A DNA stretch of 19,875 nt from a bacterium UBP15_UBA6099 (GCA_002435745.1 DIWT01000019.1:1-19875), one strand, 5' to 3'; counted from the stretch's first letter, positions 6,861 to 15,913 are shown. Program-made: numbers and translations. Notes: generated from the letters alone by a model not told the origin.

Positions 6861-8267
6861 ATGTCCGGAACGGACTCGAAGGAACAGGACGGCGGGCGCA
6901 TACCGGAGGCGAAGCGGGAGAAGAGCCTCCGTTTCAGCGTATGGGACGCGTCGTTTTACGCGGCCATGGTCGGGTTCGCGGAAACGTATTTCATTCCTCT
7001 GCTGATTTTTCTCGGAGCCACTAACGCGCAGGTGGGCATATATTCGGCGGCCCCGCAGCTCGGGATTGCTTTCGCGCAATTCCTCTCGATAGTTCTTGTG
7101 GACAGATACATGGTGCGGAAACGCATCATTGTGGCCACGTCGTCCATCCAGTCGGTTTTCCTTCTGGCGATAACGGCGCTGACGTTTTACAATCTGCTCT
7201 CGCCGTGGACGATGATACTGCTTACCATGTTCTACTTCGCTGTGAACGGAGCGTCGCTTCCGGCGTGGAACAGCCTGATGGGAGACCTGACGACTGCGGA
7301 GTCGAGAGGAAAATATTTCGGCAGGCGCAACGGCCTCTCGCAGCTTATCTCCTTCGCGGCGATATTCGCCGGAGGGCTGATACTGCAGCAGTTCGACAAC
7401 CGGGACGATGCGAGGCTTGGATTCACGCTGGTGCTGGCCGCCGCCCTCCTGTGCAGGCTCGGCTCGATATATTCTCTGTCCCGCCACTTCGAAGCCCCGT
7501 ACAGGAAAGACGAGGACTCGTACTTCAGCTTCTGGCAGTTCATCAAGAGGACGCCTCGGTCGAACTTCGCTCACTTCGTGCTGTTCGTGGCGTTCATGAG
7601 CCTGTCCGTGCAGTTGGCTGCCCCGTTCTTCGCGGTGTACATGTTGCGCGACCTCGGATTCAGCTATCTGCAATACACGATAGCGCAGGGAGTGTTCACC
7701 GCGTCGCAGTTTCTGGCTATGCGGGAGTGGGGGCCGTTCGCGGACAAGTACGGCAACCGTCTAGTGCTTAGAATAACCAGCGCGATAATCCCCGTCGTGC
7801 CCCTGTTGTGGTTCCTGTCCGTTGATTTTTATTTCATCGTGGTCATCCAGATAGCCGCTGGGCTTGCGTGGGCGGGATGGTCGTTGGCGACGGCAAATTT
7901 CCTGTTCGACGCGGTGACGCCGCCCAAGCGCGCCCGCGCCGCCGCCTATCTCAACTTCTTCAACAGCTTCGGCATCTGCATCGGCTCTCTGATCGGGGCC
8001 GCGCTCGCCGTCTCCGCCCCTCCGGCCATCGCCTCCGGCGCCGTCACCATCATATACGCCTCCCCGCTCCAGCACATATTCCTCATCTCGTCCGGGCTTC
8101 GTTTCGTCTTCGTCTTCCTGTTCATGGCGACAGTGCGCGAAGTGCGGAAAGTGGATCAGCCCGTCCAGAGCGATATGTTCACCGTGCTTTCCCACATCCG
8201 CCCGTTCGCCGGACTCCGACACGAGCCATACACCGGCTCCGGCGACCACAAAAAAGAGCCGGAATAG
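6861..8267 (+). CDS. Major facilitator superfamily (MFS) transporter
   Basis: An inner-membrane secondary transporter of about 468 residues with roughly twelve hydrophobic spans after a charged 25-30-residue N-terminus. The loop between spans 2 and 3 has DRYMVRKR (from about residue 81), a degenerate MFS motif A; the matching loop of the second half has GPFADKYGNR (about 290-300), a better copy. NSLMGDLTTAESRGKYFGRRN is a cytoplasmic-loop signature shared by a broad uncharacterised MFS group. I start at the ATG at 6861 because GGGGGA lies just before it; an in-frame ATG at 6849 adds four residues. It ends 11 bases before a GH20 hexosaminidase gene, so uptake of amino sugars or their oligomers is a reasonable guess, but the substrate cannot be read from the sequence. 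Confidence 0.88.
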   Translation: MSGTDSKEQDGGRIPEAKREKSLRFSVWDASFYAAMVGFAETYFIPLLIFLGATNAQVGIYSAAPQLGIAFAQFLSIVLVDRYMVRKRIIVATSSIQSVFLLAITALTFYNLLSPWTMILLTMFYFAVNGASLPAWNSLMGDLTTAESRGKYFGRRNGLSQLISFAAIFAGGLILQQFDNRDDARLGFTLVLAAALLCRLGSIYSLSRHFEAPYRKDEDSYFSFWQFIKRTPRSNFAHFVLFVAFMSLSVQLAAPFFAVYMLRDLGFSYLQYTIAQGVFTASQFLAMREWGPFADKYGNRLVLRITSAIIPVVPLLWFLSVDFYFIVVIQIAAGLAWAGWSLATANFLFDAVTPPKRARAAAYLNFFNSFGICIGSLIGAALAVSAPPAIASGAVTIIYASPLQHIFLISSGLRFVFVFLFMATVREVRKVDQPVQSDMFTVLSHIRPFAGLRHEPYTGSGDHKKEPE

Positions 8268-8278
8268 AGGCAACCTAC

Positions 8279-9916
8279 ATGAAAACAACGACGACGATAG
8301 CGATAGCGGCGGCCGCGCTGCTCGCCATAGCAAGCGGGACGGCCCGCGCGACAGAACGCACGGCGGCCCCGCAAATAATTCCAGCCCCCGCAAAAACCGA
8401 GTTCTGCGAAGGCGCGTTCGAATTCTCGCAAGACACAAGAATCATAGCCGGAGAGGAAGCCGGGACGGCTTTGGCAGTTCTCGCTAAGTTTTTCAGAACG
8501 GAGGCGGCGAGCGCCTCGCTTCCCGCCGGAACGGCGTGTCCGCCGGGCGCGCGCTGCGTGTCGCTTGCAATAGACGCCGCGCTCGCCGCGAACGGGCCTG
8601 AAAGCTACGAGTTGCGCGTCTCCCCGGAAGGCGCAGAGTTGCGCGCTCCGGCTCCGGCGGGTCTGTTCTACGCGGCTCAGACCCTCCGCCAGATGCTGCC
8701 TCCCGAGCCGGGGAGCGCGGCCTCTCTGCCGTGCGTAAAAATATCGGACGCCCCCCGTTTCCGCTGGCGCGGCCTCATGCTCGACGTGTCCCGGCGCTTC
8801 TTCCCGAAAGAGTTCGTGTTCAGGATGATGGAAGCGATGGCGGCGCTCAAAATGAACACGCTGCACATTCATCTAACGGACGATCAGGGCTGGCGGCTGG
8901 AGATAGAAGCGTTTCCGGCGCTGACCAAGACAGGGGCATGGCGCGGGGCAAGCTCTCCTGCGGACGAGCTTTCGATGTCCCCCTCCGGCCCCGCGCACGG
9001 CGGTTTCTACACTAAACAGGACATGCGGGAAATCATCCGGCGCGCCGCCGAGCTCCACATAACCGTCGTTCCCGAAATCGAGATGCCCGGCCACGCCGTC
9101 GCCGCCATAGCCTCCGTTCCCGGCCTGTCCTGCAAAGGCGAGAGGCTGAAAGTCTCCTCCCGCTGGGGCGTACACAAGGACGTCTACTGCGCGGGCAGCG
9201 ATCGCGTCTTCGAGTTCTTAGAAATAGTCCTCGGCGAGGTGGCCGAGCTGTTCCCCGGCGAGATTATCCACGTGGGCGGAGACGAAGTCCCGAAACACAA
9301 CTGGCGTCAATGCCCGAAATGTCAGGAACGAATCCGCGCCGAGGGCCTTGCGAACGAAGAAGAGCTTCAGGGCTGGTTCATGAAAAGAATCGAGAACTTC
9401 CTCGAATCTCGCGGCAAACGAATCATCGGCTGGGACGAGATACTAGAGGGAGGATTGCCGCCGCGCGCGGCGGTGATGAGCTGGCGGGGAATGGAAGGCG
9501 GGATCGCCGCCGCCCTCGAAGGCCACGATGTCGTTATGAGCCCGACATCGCACTGTTATTTCGACTACATGCAGGCCGAAACAGGCGAGCCTCGGAGAGT
9601 GGGCAGGCCCATAGAGTTGGCGAAAGTGTACGGTTTCGAGCCTGTGCCCCCCGCTCTGGCCGGAACCCCGGCTGCGGAGCGGATTATCGGCGCTCAAGGC
9701 AACATCTGGACGGAATACATAGATTCCGAGGAACTGGCCGAATACATGACATGGCCTCGCGGCGCGGCGCTTGCGGAGGTAGCATGGTCTCCGAAAGAGA
9801 CGAAAGATTACGCGGGATTCCTCGCTCGGCTGGAAAGTCTGCTACCGCATTTCGACGCAATGGGAGTCAACTACAGGCGGCCCGGCCCGGAAGACGGCCC
9901 GAACGCTCGCTTCTAA
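8279..9916 (+). CDS. Secreted beta-N-acetylhexosaminidase, GH20
   Basis: This 545-residue glycoside hydrolase removes terminal beta-linked GlcNAc or GalNAc from chito-oligosaccharides, glycans or muropeptides. It has a Sec signal peptide (residues 1-23, ending TARA), an N-terminal GH20b-like domain (about 30-140) and the catalytic barrel (about 145-520). Conserved GH20 elements are RWRGLMLDVSRRF, HIHLTDDQGWRLEI (196-209), EIEMPGHA, HVGGDEVPK with the Asp335-Glu336 catalytic pair, and GNIWTEYI (W477). Substrate-assisted catalysis is standard for the family. The start at 8279 has GAGG eight bases upstream and the signal peptide right after it; the frame is open far upstream inside the transporter gene, but that part is not real. 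The close MFS neighbour suggests a shared amino-sugar scavenging or wall-recycling role. With no lipobox it should be periplasmic or exported. Confidence 0.95.
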   Translation: MKTTTTIAIAAAALLAIASGTARATERTAAPQIIPAPAKTEFCEGAFEFSQDTRIIAGEEAGTALAVLAKFFRTEAASASLPAGTACPPGARCVSLAIDAALAANGPESYELRVSPEGAELRAPAPAGLFYAAQTLRQMLPPEPGSAASLPCVKISDAPRFRWRGLMLDVSRRFFPKEFVFRMMEAMAALKMNTLHIHLTDDQGWRLEIEAFPALTKTGAWRGASSPADELSMSPSGPAHGGFYTKQDMREIIRRAAELHITVVPEIEMPGHAVAAIASVPGLSCKGERLKVSSRWGVHKDVYCAGSDRVFEFLEIVLGEVAELFPGEIIHVGGDEVPKHNWRQCPKCQERIRAEGLANEEELQGWFMKRIENFLESRGKRIIGWDEILEGGLPPRAAVMSWRGMEGGIAAALEGHDVVMSPTSHCYFDYMQAETGEPRRVGRPIELAKVYGFEPVPPALAGTPAAERIIGAQGNIWTEYIDSEELAEYMTWPRGAALAEVAWSPKETKDYAGFLARLESLLPHFDAMGVNYRRPGPEDGPNARF

Positions 9917-9971
9917 ATGGATTTTTCCGATATAAAACCCGGTTTGGCCGCTTGCGCCTCCATTTCCAACT

Positions 9972-10007
9972 CATGCGATTTTTTTCCGGCGCTTCATTTT
10001 TCGCATG
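9972..10007. repeat. Spaced inverted repeat upstream of the PQQ-repeat gene
   Basis: CATGCGA (9972-9978) and TCGCATG (10001-10007) are perfect inverted copies 22 bases apart, in the gap after the GH20 gene. It could form a weak hairpin or serve as an operator. A T-run lies inside the loop rather than after the stem, so it is not a standard terminator. Confidence 0.35.
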
Positions 10008-10049
10008 TTTAATGTTAATCTAAACTTCTGGCGAATAATGGACATGACA

Positions 10050-11219
10050 ATGAAAACAACGAATAGGATAAAAATGTATGGCGCGCTCGCGCGCGCGGTG
10101 GCGCTCGTCCTCGCGCTGGCGGCTCTCTCCGGATGCGCAAACCAAGACCCCCGGCTGGAGCCCGCCAGACAGAAGACAGGCTCGGCGTGGCTTTCGTTCA
10201 GGGGCAATACGCCCGGAGCCACAGGGGTCGCGGTGGATACCCTCGCGCCTCCGCTGGCCGAGATGTGGAACTACGACGCCGGCGGAGCCGTCCGCTCGTC
10301 TCCGGCCGTCAAGGACGGGATAGTCGTTTTCGGCTCGGCGGACAATGCGGTCCACGCCATCAAAGCAGACACCGGAGAAAAACTTTGGCGGCATGAGACG
10401 GGAGACGACGTTATCGCCTCTCCGCTCATCATCGGCGAATACGTCTTCATCGGCTCGTTCGACAAGAAATTCTACAAGCTGGAATTGAGGACGGGAAAAG
10501 TCGCCGGCAGTTTCGAGGCGCGCGCTCCGATTAAGGGCGGCGCGGCGGCCGACGGCGTAAAGGTTTACTTCGGCGCGCACGACAAACGGATATATGCCCT
10601 CGACATAGAAACCCTGCTTCCGGCATGGATAGTGGAGACGGAAGACTGGGTGGAGGCCGCCCCGGCGGTGGTTGACGGCGTCGTATATTGCGGCTCGGAC
10701 GACGGGGCAATGTACGCCATAAGCGCCGAGACAGGCGACATCCTCTGGAGGCACATCACGAAGCAAAGCGTATACTCGACTCCGGTAGTCGCCTTCGGAC
10801 GGCTCTATTTCGGCTCTTGGGACGGGAACATGTTTTCGCTCGACGCCAGCACGGGCCGCGCGTTATGGAAAACAAAAATAGACGAACAGGTGTCCGCCTC
10901 GGCTGCGCTCGCAGGCGACATCTTGGTGACGGGCGGGATGTTCGACGGAACCCTAGCCGGTCTTGATAGATTATCAGGCAAAATCCTTTGGAGCTTCAAA
11001 GTCATGGGCGGGTTCGACGCCGGGCCGGTCGTCTCCGGCGACGTCGCATACGTCGGCTCGACCGACCAGTACCTGTACGCGGTGAACGTCAAGACGGGCG
11101 AGATAGTCTGGAAGAAGCTGATGAAAGGCATGATGAGAGGGTCGGTCGCGGTAGCGGACGGCGTTCTCTACGCGGGCACGCAAAGAGGCAGAGTCGCCGC
11201 CATGACGACGGCGCGCTGA
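10050..11219 (+). CDS. PQQ-type beta-propeller lipoprotein (BamB-like fold)
   Basis: A 389-residue lipoprotein: basic start MKTTNRIK, hydrophobic core and lipobox LSGC with C29. The mature part is a run of about 38-40-residue PQQ-like blades. I count seven full repeats with the pattern [A/S]-P-x-V-x-x-G-x-[V/L]-Y-x-G-S-x-D-x-x-[L/M]-Y-A-[L/I]-x-x-x-T-G-x-x-[L/V]-W, plus a partial eighth at the C-terminus that the N-terminal WLSFRGN segment can close, so an eight-bladed propeller. The fold is shared by BamB and quinoprotein dehydrogenases; nothing shows catalysis, so a scaffolding role is more likely. Several in-frame ATGs (10005, 10038, 10044, 10050, 10074) make the start uncertain: 10074 has the best ribosome site (AGGAT), 10050 the best signal-peptide charge. 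It lies 103 bases before the CNB-domain gene. Confidence 0.85.
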   Translation: MKTTNRIKMYGALARAVALVLALAALSGCANQDPRLEPARQKTGSAWLSFRGNTPGATGVAVDTLAPPLAEMWNYDAGGAVRSSPAVKDGIVVFGSADNAVHAIKADTGEKLWRHETGDDVIASPLIIGEYVFIGSFDKKFYKLELRTGKVAGSFEARAPIKGGAAADGVKVYFGAHDKRIYALDIETLLPAWIVETEDWVEAAPAVVDGVVYCGSDDGAMYAISAETGDILWRHITKQSVYSTPVVAFGRLYFGSWDGNMFSLDASTGRALWKTKIDEQVSASAALAGDILVTGGMFDGTLAGLDRLSGKILWSFKVMGGFDAGPVVSGDVAYVGSTDQYLYAVNVKTGEIVWKKLMKGMMRGSVAVADGVLYAGTQRGRVAAMTTAR

Positions 11220-11322
11220 GAGACAAAAAAAATCAACCCGGCGGCCGCGCGGCGCGGAGCCGGATAAAGAGCAAAACTGAACCGGGGCGGGACGCAAAAA
11301 CTCGCCCGAAGGAGAAATCGAG

Positions 11323-14300
11323 ATGTCTAACGGAGCTTCGACTCAATCAATCAGAAATCTACAGCCGGGCGAATACCTGTGCCTGCAAGGCGAGGACAGC
11401 AACGAGATTTTCGTGCTGCGGTCCGGGTCTCTGCACATATACGTGGTGGACTCGGACGGGCCGGGAGCGGTCAGACCGGAGCGCGTCGATTCGGAAGGCA
11501 TGCTGGTCGGCGTGGTGGATACGGCTGGCGCGTTCATAGGCGAGATAGGAGCCATCCTCCGCGAGCCTCGCTCCGCCTCCATCAGAGTCTCAGACGACGG
11601 CCCCGCTCAGGTCATGGTCATCGACCTGCGCGGCAAAGGCTTCGACGCCACCGTCATGCAGAATCCCAAGATCGGATTCTCCCTATCGAAAACCATCGCC
11701 CAGCGCCTCGGCATGACCAGCCACAGCATCAATAGAATAGACTCCCTGTCGCTCAAAGCAAAAGGATTCCTCGAAGAGACCGCCCGCGCGCTATACGAGA
11801 TGATTGACGAGCTTGACAAGGCGGCCCAAGCCGCCCAGAAAGAGCTTCCCCTTCTGGCGGAAGCCAAACAGATGGAGCCTTGCCAGATAGGCCGCATGGT
11901 CTCCAAGTACGGCTCGCTTCCGATGGATCTTTACGGGACTCTCGGAGTTCCCTTCTCCGCGCACCACACGATATACCACAACAGGATATACCAGAAAAAA
12001 GCCGGCGGAGAGCCTGCCCCCCAGCCTGCCGGAGACCCGAAGCCCGGCGTGGCCGCATTCAATCCCGGCGATGTCATCTGCCCGGACAAGAGCATCGACA
12101 AGAGCATGTACTTCCTGCTGGCGGGAAAACTCGAAGTGTTCGTCGGCATGAGAGCCATCGAGACCCTGCAGGAAAAAGGAGCCATTTTCGGCGAGAACGC
12201 GATATTCGGAGAACTCGAAAGAAGCAGCGGCGTTCGCGCCCTCACCGAAGTCCACGCCATGCCGGTTCCGGCGGCTCAGATAGAGCCTTACATGATGAAA
12301 AAGCCGCCGCTGGTCGTTCACACCCTGAAGATGTTCGCCAAACGGCTTCCGCTCCTGAACGCCACCATGATGAAGTCCGCCCAGCAAATGAGCCAGCTCG
12401 TGTCGCTGCTCGGCAACGGCCCGGAAGGCTGCCTGACCGCCCTCGAAGCCTTGGCCCCTCGCATAAAGTCCGAGACCGCCGACCTCGGAGACGCCGCCGC
12501 CCCGTTCGCCGCGAAAGCCGAGTCCATGCTCTCCGACCTCGCCTCCGGCTTCGAGATGATAAATCAGGAATACGAACAGATTTGCTCTGACACCGGGTTC
12601 AGGCCGAAGTCCTACGGCGGAGCCGATTCCGCCCAGCCTTTCGCCGCCCCCAAATTCAACTTCGCAACCAAAATCGAAGAACTCGAAACCCTCGATTCGG
12701 AACATATCAACTTCGTGCTCAACCCGAAGAAAGACCAGTTTCGCGCTTGCAGCGTGGAGTTCGGGCACATCGAGCTTCTCAAACAGGCGAAAGTGGCCGA
12801 GGCCTCTTGGAACGAGTTTATTTTCGGGCGCATCATCAACTATGGCGAGTCGTTCCCTAGCCAGTTCCTCGTTTTCGACATGACCCCCGGCGCCCAGAAG
12901 TTCGACCGCGACTACGTGTTGCGCTCCCTGCAGTTCTTCGTCGAGCGCGCCGAGCAGGAAGTCGCCCTCGTTTACAAGGAGGGAGCCATCTGCGAGGTCA
13001 TGCACATCCCCGACCACATCAGCGTCGAGGGCGAAGAAGTCGCCGACGAATCCGTTATCAACGAGATAATCGCCGCGTTCCGCAAAGACCCCAGCGACCG
13101 CGAGAACCTTGCCAAACTCAACGCCCTATACTGGGACATGATAATCGGCGTGGTGCAGAAGAAACTGCCGCGCGTCAAAGACAACATCATCCCGTTCGAG
13201 GAAAAAGACCTGCAACTCATCAACTTCGGCCTGCTCGACCCCGAATTCCTCCGGGACGACTCGAACGTGCCCGCCCAGATGGCCGAGGACAAAAAGTTCT
13301 CTCCGGGCGAGGGCCACCCCCTCGGATACATCTACCTCACCGACATGCTTCAGGACGTCTACAAACAGGCGTTCGGGCAGAACGAACTCGACAAGCTGGA
13401 AGAGGACAAAAAGAAGTCGGAGGCCGAATACAAAGCCTGCCAAGACAGGATAAGGGCCATTGTGAAGGGCCGCTCGGACATGGTGATGGCGTTCCCCGGC
13501 GGCCAGAACGCCGCCAAGTTCGTCCAGCAGCTTGACGGCATAGTCGTCAAAACCGCCGTGCTCGACAGGAAAATGAAATCCGGCCAGTCGATAACCATGG
13601 ACGAGCGCGAGAAGATCAAACAGATCAAAAACATGAAGACCCAGATCGCCGCTCACCTCATGAAGTATATCACCACCCTCAAGGGCCGCGTTTCCGAAGA
13701 CCAGTTGACCCAGTTCCGCACTATCGGAGAGGAGCTTGAGGGCCGCGTCCTCGAAGAGCTTAAACTGCAGGACGAGCTTGCCAAAAAGTCGCTGAAGATA
13801 AACGACCACATCCGCGCCATGAAGACGATGTCCATCAAGCAGAAAGAAAACGTATACAAAAACGAGATAATCAGGATAAAGAAGTACGTGCTGATGACCG
13901 CCAAAAAATGCAAGATGGACTCTGCCTCGGTGTTGGTCGGCGTAAAGGACATCGCCACGAAAACAAGAGTGCGCGACATCATCAACCTGTTCCTCGCCGA
14001 CAACGTGGATCCGGAGATATTCGACTCGGCGCAGACCCGCATCAAACAACTCGGACTACCGACGATCATGCTCGTGCCCGGCAGCGGAAACGCCGTCTAC
14101 GACTGGGAAAAACACATGTTCATCGTCCCGCTCATCCCCGAAAAAACTCTCGACGAGTCCGTCGCAAACGCCTTCGTCGAGTTCCATTGGGACATGGACG
14201 AGGACAAGAGCTTAAGAGAGAGCTACGGCGAAATGAAGATTTACAAGAAGCTCTCCATAACCAAACTCAAACAGCAGCTCACGAAAGACTATCTCGTGTG

Positions 14301-14397
14301 GGCGACTCAGGAATCCAAGGGCTGGAAGAAGCTGGACAAAGAAGTGCGCCCGTGGTTCCAAGTCAAAATTGGCAAACAGAAGCTCGACAAGGTGTGA
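11323..14397 (+). CDS. Large protein with two cyclic-nucleotide-binding domains and unknown C-terminal region
   Basis: This 1024-residue protein has no signal peptide or membrane span, so it is probably cytoplasmic. AAGGAG eight bases before the ATG fixes the start. The first CNB domain (about 8-130) has the canonical phosphate-binding cassette FIGE...PRSAS (E74, R83, S84). The second (about 244-345) has IFGENAIFGELERSSG (E291, R300) but lacks the usual Arg-Ser/Thr-Ala, so it may bind poorly. A third segment (about 440-680) is unrecognised. Charged helices, probably coiled coils, follow at about 686-716 and 747-860. The last part (about 865-1024) resembles an alpha/beta domain (IMLVPGSGNAVYDW; NAFVEFHWDMDED) ending in a basic helical tail. 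I know no characterised protein with this layout. It could sense cAMP, cGMP or a cyclic dinucleotide and act through the C-terminal domains. No DNA-binding helix-turn-helix is visible, so it is not a CRP-type regulator. Confidence 0.85.
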   Translation: MSNGASTQSIRNLQPGEYLCLQGEDSNEIFVLRSGSLHIYVVDSDGPGAVRPERVDSEGMLVGVVDTAGAFIGEIGAILREPRSASIRVSDDGPAQVMVIDLRGKGFDATVMQNPKIGFSLSKTIAQRLGMTSHSINRIDSLSLKAKGFLEETARALYEMIDELDKAAQAAQKELPLLAEAKQMEPCQIGRMVSKYGSLPMDLYGTLGVPFSAHHTIYHNRIYQKKAGGEPAPQPAGDPKPGVAAFNPGDVICPDKSIDKSMYFLLAGKLEVFVGMRAIETLQEKGAIFGENAIFGELERSSGVRALTEVHAMPVPAAQIEPYMMKKPPLVVHTLKMFAKRLPLLNATMMKSAQQMSQLVSLLGNGPEGCLTALEALAPRIKSETADLGDAAAPFAAKAESMLSDLASGFEMINQEYEQICSDTGFRPKSYGGADSAQPFAAPKFNFATKIEELETLDSEHINFVLNPKKDQFRACSVEFGHIELLKQAKVAEASWNEFIFGRIINYGESFPSQFLVFDMTPGAQKFDRDYVLRSLQFFVERAEQEVALVYKEGAICEVMHIPDHISVEGEEVADESVINEIIAAFRKDPSDRENLAKLNALYWDMIIGVVQKKLPRVKDNIIPFEEKDLQLINFGLLDPEFLRDDSNVPAQMAEDKKFSPGEGHPLGYIYLTDMLQDVYKQAFGQNELDKLEEDKKKSEAEYKACQDRIRAIVKGRSDMVMAFPGGQNAAKFVQQLDGIVVKTAVLDRKMKSGQSITMDEREKIKQIKNMKTQIAAHLMKYITTLKGRVSEDQLTQFRTIGEELEGRVLEELKLQDELAKKSLKINDHIRAMKTMSIKQKENVYKNEIIRIKKYVLMTAKKCKMDSASVLVGVKDIATKTRVRDIINLFLADNVDPEIFDSAQTRIKQLGLPTIMLVPGSGNAVYDWEKHMFIVPLIPEKTLDESVANAFVEFHWDMDEDKSLRESYGEMKIYKKLSITKLKQQLTKDYLVWATQESKGWKKLDKEVRPWFQVKIGKQKLDKV

Positions 14398-14440
14398 CGG
14401 GGCCGGAGAAGGCGCGCCGCTCCTCGCAAGGCTTTTAGAT

Positions 14441-15745
14441 ATGAAATACTCAGAAGCCATCGCCTACTTGGACAACTTCTCCAACTGGGAAAAACGCGCC
14501 CACAAACTCAAAGCCAGATTCACCCTGACCCAGATTCGCTCTTTGATGAGCATGATGGGGAACCCGCAGCGCTCGCTGAAGGCGGTCCACATCGCCGGCA
14601 CGGTGGGAAAAGGCTCGGTCTGCCACATGCTGGAATCGGTGGCTCGCGCCGCCGGTTACTCCACCGGGCTGTACACTTCCCCTCACCTTAACGACATCCG
14701 AGAGCGCGTCAGGTTCGACGGCGAGATGATATCGAAAAAAGCGTTCGGCGTTGCCGTCGCAAGGGTGGCGGCGTTCGCGGGCCGGGATTTTGACAAATAC
14801 ACCTATTTCGAGATAATCACCGCGGCGGCCATCGGCGAGTTCGCCGCGCGCGGCGTGGACATCGCCATTATCGAGACCGGCCTCGGCGGCAGGCTCGACG
14901 CCACTAATATCGTCGAACCCCTTGTCTCGGTCATCACCACCATCGGCTGGGATCACCAGCACGTTCTCGGCAACAGGATGACTGACATCGCAAAAGAAAA
15001 GGCGGGGATAATCAAAAGCGGGGGTAGAGCGGTGTCCGCGCCGCAGCGCGCCCCGGCCGCCCGCGTCCTGCGCGAGGTTGCCGAAAAGAAAAACGCCTCG
15101 CTCTCCTTCGCCGCCCCCGAACGCCTCGTGACGGCTGTCCCCAACGCCTGCGACAGCGCCATCTTCAGGGCGCGCCCCAAAGGCCTTCCCAAGTTCGACG
15201 TCCTCCTGCCTCTCGAAGGCGAATTCCAGAAGATCAACATGTCGGTGGTCATGGAAACGGTGGACGCCCTCCGCTCCTCCGGGTTCTACATCGATTCCGA
15301 AGAGATGAAGCGCGGGTTCGAAAGCGTTGAGTTCCCCGGCAGGATGGAGCTTGTTCGCCCTTCAGCCGGAGGGCCGGACGTGCTGCTGGACGGCGCTCAT
15401 AACGAGACCGCCGCCCGCGCGCTGGCGCGTCACCTGTCCGGCAGGACGTCCAAACCCAAGATAGCCCTCGTCGTCTCCATGATGAAGGACAAAGACGCCG
15501 AAAGCGCCCTCAGGGAACTGCGCGCCATCAGCGGCGAAATCGTCGTCGCCGGCCTGCCTTACGACAGGGCTTGGGAACCGGAGCCTCTGGCGAAAATCGC
15601 ATCCATCCACTTCAAAAAAGTCCGCTCCGCCCCCGATATCGCCACCGCTCTGAAAAAAGCGGCTGAAACCGCCGGCGCGAACGGCCTCGTCTGCGTCACC
15701 GGCTCCCTCTACGCCGTGGCCGCCGCAAAAGAGGTCCTTGTTTAA
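14441..15745 (+). CDS. folC: Folylpolyglutamate synthase / dihydrofolate synthase
   Basis: This 434-residue ATP-dependent ligase of the Mur-ligase fold adds glutamate to dihydropteroate and/or to folates in the cytoplasm. Family marks: ATP-binding loop HIAGTVGKGSV (50-60), TSPHLNDIRERVRFDGEMIS, ETGLGGRLDATN, ITTIGWDHQHVLG, IAKEKAGIIK, and the C-terminal-domain LLDGAHNETAA (315-325). The loop normally reads GTNGKGS; here Asn is Val at residue 55. The start at 14441 gives MKYSEAIAYLDNF, the normal N-terminus of the family; a longer frame from 14369 overlaps the CNB gene and adds a non-homologous leader. AAGG twelve bases upstream is a weak ribosome site. It follows the CNB-domain gene by 43 bases and could be co-transcribed. 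No accA/accD or folP neighbour is seen. Confidence 0.93.
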   Translation: MKYSEAIAYLDNFSNWEKRAHKLKARFTLTQIRSLMSMMGNPQRSLKAVHIAGTVGKGSVCHMLESVARAAGYSTGLYTSPHLNDIRERVRFDGEMISKKAFGVAVARVAAFAGRDFDKYTYFEIITAAAIGEFAARGVDIAIIETGLGGRLDATNIVEPLVSVITTIGWDHQHVLGNRMTDIAKEKAGIIKSGGRAVSAPQRAPAARVLREVAEKKNASLSFAAPERLVTAVPNACDSAIFRARPKGLPKFDVLLPLEGEFQKINMSVVMETVDALRSSGFYIDSEEMKRGFESVEFPGRMELVRPSAGGPDVLLDGAHNETAARALARHLSGRTSKPKIALVVSMMKDKDAESALRELRAISGEIVVAGLPYDRAWEPEPLAKIASIHFKKVRSAPDIATALKKAAETAGANGLVCVTGSLYAVAAAKEVLV

Positions 15746-15842
15746 CCTCCCCCGCGCTCTTCCGCCCGCAAGCATAAACGCGGTTTTCACAACGAAGACA
15801 CAATGACACGAACTTCCTTCCGCGCGCCCGCGCGCGAAATAC

Positions 15843-15871
15843 TTGAAATGGCTTTTTCTATTAGCTATATT
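15843..15871 (+). promoter_or_regulatory. Strong sigma-70-type promoter candidate for the H1-like gene
   Basis: TTGAAA (15843-15848), a 17-base spacer and TATATT (15866-15871) form one of the best -35/-10 pairs in the window, set in an AT-rich island within GC-rich DNA. The expected transcript start near 15878 leaves a leader of about 35 bases. Confidence 0.6.
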
Positions 15872-15913
15872 ATGCGGTGAACCGCCGCTTGACATTTACG
15901 CGCGAGGCAGACG

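Noticed and set aside
7868..8278. Extension of the GH20 reading frame into the transporter gene, making a 682-residue protein
   Set aside because: The extra part is out-of-frame translation of the MFS gene; a clean signal peptide and GAGG site begin at 8279.
11791..13017. 408-residue antisense frame under the CNB-domain gene
   Set aside because: Same reasoning: no recognisable domain, and the plus-strand gene has clear CNB motifs and a ribosome site.
13126..14049. 307-residue frame antisense to the CNB-domain gene
   Set aside because: Long antisense frames are expected opposite GC-rich genes; its Val/Leu/His-rich composition is that of a mirror of the true frame.
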